DNA from: Ruminococcus sp. | GTDB taxonomy: Bacteria > Bacillota > Clostridia > Oscillospirales > Ruminococcaceae | Direction of reading: 5' to 3' | DNA: 19,469 bases | NCBI GenBank assembly: GCA_023667165.1 | Contig: JAMPAO010000047.1 | Location: 1-19,469 of the forward strand | Shown here: piece after piece, positions 1-6,311 of the stretch | Layout: each line of letters starts with the position of its first letter | Numbering within the stretch: the stretch's first letter is position 1 | The notes under the pieces: model-generated | What the model was told of the DNA's origin: nothing | The model's input: only the letters and a program-made list of their open reading frames with translations | Database searches by the model: none | Made by a program: the position numbers and the translations under genes

Positions 1-66
1 CTCATAGGTCTGGATCATCGATATGCCGTCCTGGGCATTCTTCATGCGAAGGGTTAGGGGGAGGAG
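1..66 (-). pseudogene. Flagellin fragment lacking its normal 5' end, cut by window edge
   Basis: Reading the minus strand from a TAG at 67-69 towards position 1, an open frame gives LLPLTLR followed by MKNAQDGISMIQTYE. The NAQDGISMIQT stretch is the hallmark of the N-terminal D0/D1 helix region of bacterial flagellins, normally about residues 60-80 of the protein. Here the stop codon lies only seven codons before the ATG at 43-45, so the usual first ~60 residues, including the MxINxN start, are absent. No Shine-Dalgarno sequence precedes the ATG; upstream bases are C-rich. The fragment lies directly behind the terminator of the endonuclease-like gene. It could be a decayed flagellin gene or the joint of a rearrangement. 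Only about 22 codons are visible, so whether the frame continues is unknown. The flagellin match is what I see; the pseudogene status is inferred. Confidence 0.55.
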
Positions 67-68
67 CT

Positions 69-96
69 AAAAGAAAAAGCGGCGCTGTGCCGCTTT
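69..96 (-). terminator. Intrinsic terminator of the endonuclease IV-like gene
   Basis: An 8-bp stem, AAAGCGGC (76-83) with GCCGCTTT (89-96) and a 5-nt loop, is followed on the minus strand by TTTTTCTTTT down to position 69. The descending arm begins inside the TAA stop codon (96-98), so coding and termination signals overlap. Confidence 0.85.
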
Positions 97-950
97 TATC
101 TGCTTTCGTAGTATTCTTTCATCGCACGGGCGTCCTCGGTCTGCGTGCCTGCGCTCTCGCAAATGAACGTAGGCGACCAGTCACGCTCCCGTATCAGCTC
201 TATAAGAGGCTTGAAGTCGGGGCCGTAGCCGCCGCATTCCTTAAACGTCAAATGCCGCTTTTCTCCGCCCTTTTCGGTAAACTCTATCTTTGAAAAATGG
301 CTGTGAAATACCCTTGCACGCTCGATACCTAAGCCGTTTTCCAGCTTGTCAAGCATATCCGCATAGTCCTGCTTTGTCTTGATACCGCCGAATGTGCGGG
401 CATTGAGATGTCCGAAATCCACGGTCGGCAGGAAAGTATCGTCAACCTTGCATATCTCGATAACTTCCTCCAGCGTGCCGAGCTGATTTATCTTTCCCAT
501 AGTTTCGGGGCAGCAGATGATGTCCTCCAGTCCCTCGCTGATAAGCGCCCTGCGCGCCTGCTTCATGGTGTCCTTTGCAAGCTCCAGAGCCTCCGTTCTG
601 GATATTTTAGAGCATGAGCCGCTGTGAATGACTATCCTCCGCGCGCCCATTGCCTTTGCCGCCCTTGCTGAGTCAAGGATATATTTTACCGAGCCTAACC
701 GCTTTTCCTCGTCGGTGCCGGACAATGATATAAAATAGGGCGCGTGGAGGGACAAGGTCATTCCGTTTTCCCTGAACGCCGCCCCTATCTCCGCAGCCGC
801 CTGCTCCGATATCCTCACTCCCTGACCGCATTGGTATTCAAAGTGATCCAGTCCGAATTTTTTCAGATACTCCGGAAGCTGCACCGATTTTTTGTAACCC
901 ATTGCCTTAAAGCTCTCCGCAGTTCCCGCGGGTCCGAATTTTGCGCTCAT
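96..950 (-). CDS. Endonuclease IV-like (AP endonuclease family 2) TIM-barrel protein
   Basis: The 284-aa product matches the Nfo/xylose isomerase-like TIM-barrel fold that cleaves DNA 5' to abasic sites using three zinc ions. Metal-ligand motifs appear in order at nearly E. coli Nfo numbering: His69 (LSLHAPY), His109 (VIHSG), Glu149 (CPETMGK), Asp178 and His181 (DFGHLNAR), His216 (FHSHFSK), His233 (KRH) and Glu265 (CESAG). Two deviations stand out. The canonical HVSxxGG start is replaced by KFGPAGTAES, and the Asp of the DRH zinc-3 pair is replaced by Lys231 (Glu230 is next to it). Start ATG at 950 has AGGGAGG seven bases upstream. It lies alone between a 178-bp gap and a terminator. A DNA-repair role is inferred; the divergence allows another substrate, so no gene symbol is given. 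Confidence 0.75.
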   Translation of the reverse strand: MSAKFGPAGTAESFKAMGYKKSVQLPEYLKKFGLDHFEYQCGQGVRISEQAAAEIGAAFRENGMTLSLHAPYFISLSGTDEEKRLGSVKYILDSARAAKAMGARRIVIHSGSCSKISRTEALELAKDTMKQARRALISEGLEDIICCPETMGKINQLGTLEEVIEICKVDDTFLPTVDFGHLNARTFGGIKTKQDYADMLDKLENGLGIERARVFHSHFSKIEFTEKGGEKRHLTFKECGGYGPDFKPLIELIRERDWSPTFICESAGTQTEDARAMKEYYESR

Positions 951-984
951 TGTAATTCCTCCCTATATTTTTTCCATAGAAAAT

Positions 985-1058
985 AAATTATAATAAAGCA
1001 AGCTTATTATCATGCCGCAGGCATGACAGTTCTTACCTCTTACTTCTTACTTCTTTCA
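985..1058. repeat. Intergenic repeat cluster: two palindromes and a TCTTACY heptamer array
   Basis: The 178-bp gap 951-1128 holds no gene. It contains an AT-rich hairpin (990-996 with 1004-1010), a perfect palindrome CATGCC-GCA-GGCATG (1011-1025), and three 7-bp units TCTTACC, TCTTACT, TCTTACT plus a partial fourth (1031-1058). A TATAAT lies on the minus strand at 987-992, usable as a -10 box for the downstream endonuclease-like gene, but no convincing -35 box is seen. The arrangement resembles the edge of a small interspersed repeat. Confidence 0.5.
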
Positions 1059-1072
1059 GCTAAATGCAGGGC

Positions 1073-1123
1073 AAGCATATTCATTGTTCCGACAGCAGTC
1101 CGAGGAAAGCATATTCATTGTTC
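1073..1123. repeat. 17-bp direct repeat with 34-bp period
   Basis: AAGCATATTCATTGTTC occurs exactly at 1073-1089 and again at 1107-1123. Each copy is followed on the plus strand by a related CAGCAG element, the second of which lies in the last codons of the DUF1963 gene. This indicates a short tandem duplication around that gene's 3' end. Confidence 0.8.
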
Positions 1124-1128
1124 TAATA

Positions 1129-2283
1129 TCAGCAGCAATCCCAATTGAACAGTACCCGCGAAAAGTCCCTGTTTTTTAGGTCTTCGGGGGATATGAAGAA
1201 ATTGCCCACGCCCATATCTCCCCACATGATCTCTCTGCCGTTCACCCTTTGGCTTTCAAGCTGAAAAAGCAGTACTCTCCTGTCGTCGGAGGGGGTGCGG
1301 GGGTCTTGCTGGGTAAAGTCGGGATAACCGCCTATACAGGTAAGAGAATTTTTTACAGCGTCGTACATATCATATACTGTCTGCCCGTCGGCGAACTTGC
1401 CCTCGTAAACGTCGAGGAATGTTATTTTAGTCCCCATAACGTCGTTGTACGCCTTGATAAATTCCCGCTCAAAGCGGATATCCGCCGCCGTAGGGCGGCA
1501 CATGAACAGCTTGCCGGCTTTAAGAACAAACTGCCCCTTAAATGGGAAATCCTCGCCCTTGTCAAATTTGGGAATATCCTCCGCCGATTTGAGCATTGAC
1601 ATATCGGTTATGATGTTTTCGTGGTATATCACCCGCCAGCCGTCCCGATCCGTTCCCAGTCCGTATACGGCTTCCTCGTCGCCGCAGGAGCAGAAAAACT
1701 GCAGAATGCCCTTTTCGGGGAACCCCTCAACATGGGGCAGCTCTTCAAAATTAAGCTGACACAAAAGCCGCAGGGGTCTGCCTCTGTATATCCCCGTTCT
1801 GCCCACGGGATAGATGAAATTTTTCGGCATATAGGGCGTTCCCCCAAGCTTTGAAGCGAAAAGATCCGGTTCCCCAGCCTCCGGAAACAAGGACAGACAG
1901 GGCATATCGGGCAAAGCGTTCAAGGCTCTGTCGGAAATGGATTTGAGGGCGGCGTTTTCGGGCGATACTTTCGGCTTGCTGTAATAATTCGGGTCGGATC
2001 TTGCCCTGCGCTCCGCCTCCGCAGCGGCGGCGTTTTCCGCTTCTCTGTGTGCCTTCGCCTTTTTTTCGTTTAATTTTTTCTGTATAAACAATGCGGCTGC
2101 ACCTCCTATGATCCCGATAAACGCCGCGGCAAGGTCGGTCTTGAAATCAAAGCTCATATGCCCCGGCATATTTTTTGCGCTGTCCCTGACTGCAAATATT
2201 ATCCCCAAAACGCCTATGAGTATCATTACTCCGCCCACGCCCAGTTTTCTGAATATCAGCCTTGCCAACGCTCTAAGTCCCAT
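1129..2283 (-). CDS. Membrane-anchored DUF1963/YwqG-like protein
   Basis: A 384-aa protein if started at the ATG at 2283. AAAGGA lies eight bases before that ATG, whereas an earlier in-frame ATG (2292) sits directly on the Shine-Dalgarno sequence. Residues about 14-31 and 49-64 look like two membrane helices. A charged Ala/Glu/Lys-rich helix follows (about 65-95), then a globular domain to the end. That domain has features of DUF1963 (B. subtilis YwqG): SKLGGTPYMP, LCQLNFEELP and GILQFFCSCGD in the first half, GYPDFTQQDPR and LLFQLES with WGDMGVGNFFI near the C-terminus. The YwqG family has no settled biochemical role. The start overlaps the end of the yqeG gene by about 11 bp, which implies co-transcription and possibly translational coupling. 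The protein ends in two Cys residues. The family call is fairly sure; the function is unknown. Confidence 0.75.
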   Translation of the reverse strand: MGLRALARLIFRKLGVGGVMILIGVLGIIFAVRDSAKNMPGHMSFDFKTDLAAAFIGIIGGAAALFIQKKLNEKKAKAHREAENAAAAEAERRARSDPNYYSKPKVSPENAALKSISDRALNALPDMPCLSLFPEAGEPDLFASKLGGTPYMPKNFIYPVGRTGIYRGRPLRLLCQLNFEELPHVEGFPEKGILQFFCSCGDEEAVYGLGTDRDGWRVIYHENIITDMSMLKSAEDIPKFDKGEDFPFKGQFVLKAGKLFMCRPTAADIRFEREFIKAYNDVMGTKITFLDVYEGKFADGQTVYDMYDAVKNSLTCIGGYPDFTQQDPRTPSDDRRVLLFQLESQRVNGREIMWGDMGVGNFFISPEDLKNRDFSRVLFNWDCC

Positions 2284-2782
2284 ATTTTTCATCCTTTCGG
2301 TAATATTTTTTCGGCAGAAATGGTTTTTCCGCCGCCCTTTTGAACTTGAAAAACAAAGTGCTTTCGTATTCGATGGGTCTTACAAGCACTGATTTTATGC
2401 CGAAGAGCTTCGCCCCCAAAATATCCGTGAAAAGCTGATCTCCTACGGTGCATATCTTATCCTTTGGAACTCGCAGCTTTTCGGCAGCCTCTCTGTAACC
2501 CTTGGGCAGAGGCTTTGCCCCCTCGCAGACAAAATCCAGTCCCAGCAGCTCCGCAAAGGGCGTTACGCGCGGCTCATGATTGTTGGATACTATCATCATT
2601 CCGATATTTTCTCGGCGCATTTCCTCCAGCCATTCAAACAGACCCTCTATCGGGACGGGGTTATCATGGGTGGTCATGGTATTGTCTATATCCAGTATCA
2701 GGGCGCGCACTCCCATTTCGGAAAGGACTGCGGGTGTGACGTCCAGTATTGTTTCATAGGCTCTTGTCGGTGCAAATAACAT
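2273..2782 (-). CDS. yqeG: YqeG family HAD-IIIA phosphatase
   Basis: The 169-aa product is a small HAD-superfamily hydrolase of the YqeG type. Visible motifs are motif I DIDNT at 31-35 (nucleophile Asp31, acid/base Asp33), motif II SNN at 66-68, the motif III Lys90 (AKPLPKG) and motif IV GDQLFTD at 114-120. The frame is open further upstream, but the start was placed at the ATG at 2782. AAAGGGAG lies six bases before it, a longer version would run into the upstream gene, and 169 aa is the usual YqeG length. The Shine-Dalgarno sequence nearly touches the TAG of the upstream membrane-protein gene, which suggests coupling. YqeG homologues are implicated in phosphatidylglycerophosphate dephosphorylation (plant PGPP1 relatives); the substrate here is not shown by the sequence. 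Confidence 0.88.
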   Translation of the reverse strand: MLFAPTRAYETILDVTPAVLSEMGVRALILDIDNTMTTHDNPVPIEGLFEWLEEMRRENIGMMIVSNNHEPRVTPFAELLGLDFVCEGAKPLPKGYREAAEKLRVPKDKICTVGDQLFTDILGAKLFGIKSVLVRPIEYESTLFFKFKRAAEKPFLPKKYYRKDEKYGT

Positions 2783-2796
2783 TTCCCGCTCCCTTT

Positions 2797-3300
2797 CTAC
2801 GGCTTTTTTCTTGCTTTTACAGCCATTATCACAGCCGCCGCAATATCTATGCAGAACAAAAACGAGCATATCCCGAAAAGCGCCGCATATCCTCCCGTAA
2901 GGACGTTTTCCCGCTTAAACCTTACGGCGCAGCCTACGGAATATATCCCAGTTAATATGATCGAGGAAACGTCAACGATAACCGCAAGCATTATCAGTCC
3001 TATCCCCCACACGCTCATGACCGTTCCCGCCGCGCCTATGAGAAAATGAAATATGTATGCGGGTATCTGCACGCCCTTTACCGTCAGATTGACTGCAGCG
3101 GCTCTGTCCGCCGTTATATCCCCCTTGGCTGTCATCACTGCGGAATACACCGCGCTTATCAGGGACAATACGATAAATGCGCCGCCTGCGTACATAATAA
3201 GAGCATGAAGTTCAGACACCACAGCTAAGGATATGCCTATAAATATAAGATAGGCGTAGGGAAATATCATCACCGGCAGCAGCCTTAAATATTTTTTCAT
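2797..3300 (-). CDS. Hypothetical multi-pass membrane protein
   Basis: A 167-aa, very hydrophobic protein I do not recognise. It appears to have four or five membrane helices, roughly at residues 7-29, 33-56, 75-96, 98-122 and 138-160, with a basic C-terminal end (KARKKP). No catalytic motif is visible. ATG at 3300 is preceded by GAGGA six bases upstream. It is the first gene of a three-gene unit with yqeG and the DUF1963 gene. Its start lies only about 15 bp after the U-tract of the rpsU terminator, so no independent promoter fits in between. It lacks the GRKKAK and KAYC motifs of the four membrane proteins at 6312-9076, so I do not group it with them. Confidence 0.7.
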   Translation of the reverse strand: MKKYLRLLPVMIFPYAYLIFIGISLAVVSELHALIMYAGGAFIVLSLISAVYSAVMTAKGDITADRAAAVNLTVKGVQIPAYIFHFLIGAAGTVMSVWGIGLIMLAVIVDVSSIILTGIYSVGCAVRFKRENVLTGGYAALFGICSFLFCIDIAAAVIMAVKARKKP

Positions 3301-3315
3301 ATACCGTCCTCTTCA

Positions 3316-3353
3316 TAAAAAAGCGGCGGCAAATTTATCATTGCCGCCGCTTT
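3316..3353 (-). terminator. Intrinsic terminator of rpsU
   Basis: A perfect 13-bp stem, AAAGCGGCGGCAA (3320-3332) with TTGCCGCCGCTTT (3341-3353) and an 8-nt loop, is followed on the minus strand by a run of T residues (3316-3321). It lies about 25 bp behind the rpsU stop codon. Confidence 0.92.
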
Positions 3354-3378
3354 AATTCAAGCGTTATCCACTTTCAAA

Positions 3379-3552
3379 TCAATACTTACGCTTACGAGCA
3401 GCTTCAGACTTCTTCTTACGCTTTACCGAAGGCTTTTCATAATGCTCTCTTTTGCGAACCTCCGCAATAACGCCGTCCTTTGCGCAGCTTCTTTTGAAGC
3501 GCTTAAGGGCAGTTTCCAGAGTTTCGTTCTTTCCAACATGAATTTCAGCCAT
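3379..3552 (-). CDS. rpsU: 30S ribosomal protein S21
   Basis: A 57-aa gene read directly from the sequence. The product starts MAEIHVGKNETLETALKRF, continues with KRSCAKDGVIAEVRKREHYEKPS and ends in a strongly basic tail rich in Lys and Arg (KRKKKSEAARKRKY). This is the standard length and layout of bacterial S21, the small-subunit protein near the anti-Shine-Dalgarno end of 16S rRNA that helps initiation. ATG at 3552 has AAGGGAGG about seven bases upstream. It is monocistronic by signals: a near-consensus promoter at 3672-3701, a structured leader of about 110 nt, and a strong terminator at 3316-3353. S21 is absent from some bacteria, so a strongly expressed copy fits normal Firmicute biology. 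Confidence 0.96.
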   Translation of the reverse strand: MAEIHVGKNETLETALKRFKRSCAKDGVIAEVRKREHYEKPSVKRKKKSEAARKRKY

Positions 3553-3567
3553 TTTGTTCCCTCCCTT

Positions 3568-3652
3568 TGCCCTGCGGCAGAGGATTTTTACCCTGCATTT
3601 TATCTGCGGGGCAGGACTTCACTGCCTTGAAAGGCACAAAAGTCCGCAGATA
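3568..3652 (-). promoter_or_regulatory. Structured rpsU 5' leader, possible regulatory RNA
   Basis: Between the predicted transcription start (about 3665) and the rpsU Shine-Dalgarno, the minus-strand RNA can form two hairpins. The first pairs 3601-3609 with 3644-3652 (CCGCAGATA arm) and 3616-3619 with 3640-3643, leaving a six-base internal bulge (3610-3615). It is capped by an inner stem, TGCCT (3623-3627) with AGGCA (3632-3636). The second pairs a GCAGGG arm (3590-3595) with a CCTCTGC arm (about 3576-3582) just before the ribosome binding site. An r-protein leader under autoregulation is an inference; no known motif is claimed. Confidence 0.45.
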
Positions 3653-3671
3653 TATACGATATAACTTTAAT

Positions 3672-3701
3672 ATTATACTATATAACAGGCGATTTTGTCA
3701 A
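3672..3701 (-). promoter_or_regulatory. Sigma-A promoter of rpsU
   Basis: Minus strand: perfect -35 TTGACA (3696-3701), an 18-bp spacer, and perfect -10 TATAAT (3672-3677), followed by an AT-rich start region with a likely +1 near 3665. Both hexamers match the housekeeping consensus at every position. Confidence 0.88.
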
Positions 3702-3753
3702 GGGGCTGCGAAAAAAATCCCGACAAATTTTTGAACGCTTTTTTGTTTATTTT

Positions 3754-3800
3754 GCACGGCTGCGGCTCGCTGTTCTTCGGAAAGCGAGCCGCCCTGTGAA
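3754..3800. other. Strong GC hairpin behind leuS
   Basis: A perfect 10-bp stem, GCGGCTCGCT (3762-3771) with AGCGAGCCGC (3783-3792) and an 11-nt loop, has extra CAC/GTG pairing outside. It starts 25 bp after the leuS stop and may mark the 3' end of the leuS transcript. It is not a textbook terminator: on the minus strand it is followed by an A-rich stretch, and a T-run (3711-3717) comes only about 45 bp later. Confidence 0.5.
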
Positions 3801-3816
3801 AATGCGCGGTACACCG

Positions 3817-6222
3817 CTATTTTACTACAATGTTTACCAGTCTGCCCTTGACGTAAATTTCCTTGACGGCCGTCCTGCCATCCATAGCCGCCTTAACATC
3901 GGCATTTTCCTTTGCTGCGGCTATTGCTGCGGCATTATCCGCGTCGGACGGGATATTCACCCTTGCCCTGACCTTGCCGTTTATCTGCACGGCGATCTCT
4001 ATCGTACTGTCCACGCAGAGAGCCTCGTCATACTTCGCCCAAGGCTGCTCGCTGAGTATCTTTCCGAAAATATTATGATATATCTCTTCGGTAATATGAG
4101 GTGCAAAGGGATTGAGGATCGTAAGGAGAGTTCCGTACTCCGCACGGTTTATGCTTCCCGTATCCGAAACGGCGTTTAGCAGGGACATCATAGCGGCAAT
4201 GGCTGTATTGAACTTCATATTCTCTATATCCTCGCTGACCTTTTTCACGGTCCTGTGCATGGCGCCCGTAAGCTCGGGACGGAACGTATCGCCGTCAATC
4301 AGCTTATCCTGCAAATTCCATACCCTGTCAAGGAACCTCTTGCAGCCGTTTACGCTGCTTTCGCTCCAGGGCGCAGCCTGCTCGTAATCGCCCATGAAGA
4401 GAACGTAAACACGGAGAACGTCCGCGCCGTAATGATCCACAACGTCGTTGGGATCGATGGTATTTCCTCTCGATTTAGCCATTTTCATGCCGTCGGGTCC
4501 CAAAATAAGTCCCTGAGCCGTTCTCTTGGCGTAAGGCTCGTCGCAGGGAACCTCTCCCATATCGTAAAGGAACTTGTGCCAGAAGCGGGAATAGATCATA
4601 TGCCTTGTAACGTGCTCCATACCGCCGTTGTACCAGTCTACCGGCATCCAGTATTCGAGGGATTCCTTCGAGGCAAGAGCCGTATCGCAGCGAGGGTCGC
4701 AGTATCGCAGGAAATACCATGAAGAGCCTGCCCACTGGGGCATGGTGTCCGTTTCCCGCTTTGCGTCCGCGCCGCATTTGGGGCATTTGCATTTAACAAA
4801 TTCCTCTATCTTTGCAAGGGGACTTTCTCCGTCTGTACCCGGCTTGAAATCCTGTACGGGGGGAAGCTTCAGAGGAAGCTCGCTGTAAGGCACAGCCACC
4901 TGTCCGCAATGGGGGCAGTGAATTATGGGGATAGGCTCGCCCCAGTATCTCTGACGGTTGAAAGCCCAGTCCTTCATTTTGTACTGTATGCCTCTTTCGC
5001 CGCAGCCTTTTTCCTCGATCAGCTTAAGAGCGGAGTTTATGGCTTCTTTTTTTCCGCTGATACCGTTGAGAACACCCGAATTTATCATCTCGCCGTCGCC
5101 CGTGTAGGCTTCCTTTGAGATATCGCCGCCCTTTATTACCTCGATTATGTCAATGCCGAATTTTTTCGCGAACTCATAATCCCTTGTATCATGAGCGGGA
5201 ACCGCCATAATTGCGCCCGTGCCGTAACCCATCATAACGTAGTCGGATATGAACACGGGGATCTCCTTGCCCGTAACGGGGTTCACGGCGGTGATACCCT
5301 CTATCTTAACGCCCGTTTTGTCCTTGGTAAGCTGGGTGCGCTCAAATTCGCTCTTTTTGGCGCACTCCGCTCTGTAATCGTCAAGAGCGGCGATATTGGC
5401 GATGGAGTCGCGGTATTTCTCGATAATGGGATGTTCGGGAGCGATTACCATAAACGTAACTCCGTAGACCGTATCGGGACGGGTTGTGTATATCCTAAGC
5501 GTTTCGCCGTTTTCCTTGACTGTAAAATTCATGAACGCGCCTGTGGATTTGCCTATCCAGTTTTGCTGCTGGAGCTTTATATTGGGAAGATAATCCACCT
5601 TTTCCAGTCCCTCAAGGAGCTTGTCGGCGTACTCGGTTATCCGCAGATACCAAACCTCTTTAGTTTTCTGAACGATGTCGCTGTGGCAGACGTCGCACTT
5701 GCCTCCCTGTGAATCCTCGTTGGAAAGGACTACCTTGCAGCTCGGGCAGTAGTTTACCAGCGTCTTGTCGCGGAAAACCAGACCCTTTTCAAACATTTTC
5801 AGAAATATCCATTGGGTCCACTTGTAATAGCTTTCCTCGGTGGTGTCGATCACCCTTGACCAGTCAAAGGAGAATCCCACTCTTTTGAGCTGTCCCGTAA
5901 ATTTGGCGATATTCCTGTCCGTGACCTCTCTGGGGTGTATTCCCTCTTTAATGGCTGTGTTTTCCGTAGGCAGACCGTAGGCGTCGAAGCCTATGGGGAA
6001 CAGCACGTTATAACCCTCCATACGGCGTTTTCTGCTGACTACCTCCAGTCCCGAATACGCCTTTATGTGACCTACATGCATACCCGAGCCGGAGGGATAG
6101 GGAAATTCCACAAGGGCGTAGAATTTCTTCTTTTCGGAGCTGTCCTCCGCCTTGAAGCTGTTATGCTCCTCCCAGTACTTCTGCCATTTCGGTTCAACCG
6201 ACGCGAAATCATATCTTTCCAA
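3817..6222 (-). CDS. leuS: Leucyl-tRNA synthetase
   Basis: The 801-aa product is a class Ia aminoacyl-tRNA synthetase that charges tRNA-Leu; the length is typical of Firmicute LeuRS (about 805). The HIGH-type signature HVGH is at residues 49-52 and KMAKS at 580-584. The CP1 editing domain shows TTRPDTVYG (246-254) and GTGAIMAVPAHDTRD, whose Asp345 is the conserved editing-pocket residue. CxxC pairs (CPSC...CDVC; CPKC) mark zinc-binding inserts. The start is TTG at 6222: it gives the expected N-terminus (MERYDF...KWQKYWEE), AAGGA lies about nine bases before it, and no in-frame ATG fits. No T-box leader is seen in the 89-bp gap upstream, so control probably comes from the ftsY-rsfS transcript. 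An 801-codon antisense-free frame with all motifs intact makes the call secure. Confidence 0.97.
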   Translation of the reverse strand: MERYDFASVEPKWQKYWEEHNSFKAEDSSEKKKFYALVEFPYPSGSGMHVGHIKAYSGLEVVSRKRRMEGYNVLFPIGFDAYGLPTENTAIKEGIHPREVTDRNIAKFTGQLKRVGFSFDWSRVIDTTEESYYKWTQWIFLKMFEKGLVFRDKTLVNYCPSCKVVLSNEDSQGGKCDVCHSDIVQKTKEVWYLRITEYADKLLEGLEKVDYLPNIKLQQQNWIGKSTGAFMNFTVKENGETLRIYTTRPDTVYGVTFMVIAPEHPIIEKYRDSIANIAALDDYRAECAKKSEFERTQLTKDKTGVKIEGITAVNPVTGKEIPVFISDYVMMGYGTGAIMAVPAHDTRDYEFAKKFGIDIIEVIKGGDISKEAYTGDGEMINSGVLNGISGKKEAINSALKLIEEKGCGERGIQYKMKDWAFNRQRYWGEPIPIIHCPHCGQVAVPYSELPLKLPPVQDFKPGTDGESPLAKIEEFVKCKCPKCGADAKRETDTMPQWAGSSWYFLRYCDPRCDTALASKESLEYWMPVDWYNGGMEHVTRHMIYSRFWHKFLYDMGEVPCDEPYAKRTAQGLILGPDGMKMAKSRGNTIDPNDVVDHYGADVLRVYVLFMGDYEQAAPWSESSVNGCKRFLDRVWNLQDKLIDGDTFRPELTGAMHRTVKKVSEDIENMKFNTAIAAMMSLLNAVSDTGSINRAEYGTLLTILNPFAPHITEEIYHNIFGKILSEQPWAKYDEALCVDSTIEIAVQINGKVRARVNIPSDADNAAAIAAAKENADVKAAMDGRTAVKEIYVKGRLVNIVVK

Positions 6223-6256
6223 TTTTATCAGTCCTTACTGTTAATATTTTTATCTC

Positions 6257-6310
6257 ACGGCAGCGCTGCCGTATGCCGTTTCATGATTTTTATCCCCGCG
6301 GGATACCCGC
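6257..6310. repeat. Twin palindromes between the membrane cassette and leuS
   Basis: The 89-bp gap holds a perfect 16-bp palindrome, ACGGCAGCGCTGCCGT (6257-6272), and a short hairpin, GCGGG-ATA-CCCGC (6298-6310). On the minus strand each is followed within a few bases by the same 9-mer GATAAAAAT. Neither has a U-tract, so termination is not supported; RNA processing or stabilisation is possible. Confidence 0.5.
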
Positions 6311-6311
6311 C

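Noticed and set aside
2783..2869. Longer N-terminus for yqeG
   Set aside because: It would overlap the upstream membrane-protein gene and adds a non-homologous Cys-rich stretch; the ATG at 2782 has a clear ribosome binding site.
2797..3300. Fifth member of the tandem membrane-protein family
   Set aside because: It is similarly hydrophobic but has no GRKKAK entry motif, no xxAR loop and no KxYC tail.
3754..3800. Hairpin behind leuS as a standard intrinsic terminator
   Set aside because: There is no U-tract directly after the stem in either direction, so it is listed only as a hairpin.
6223..6311. T-box riboswitch for leuS
   Set aside because: The gap is too short for a T-box and lacks the conserved T-box sequence and a terminator/antiterminator pair.
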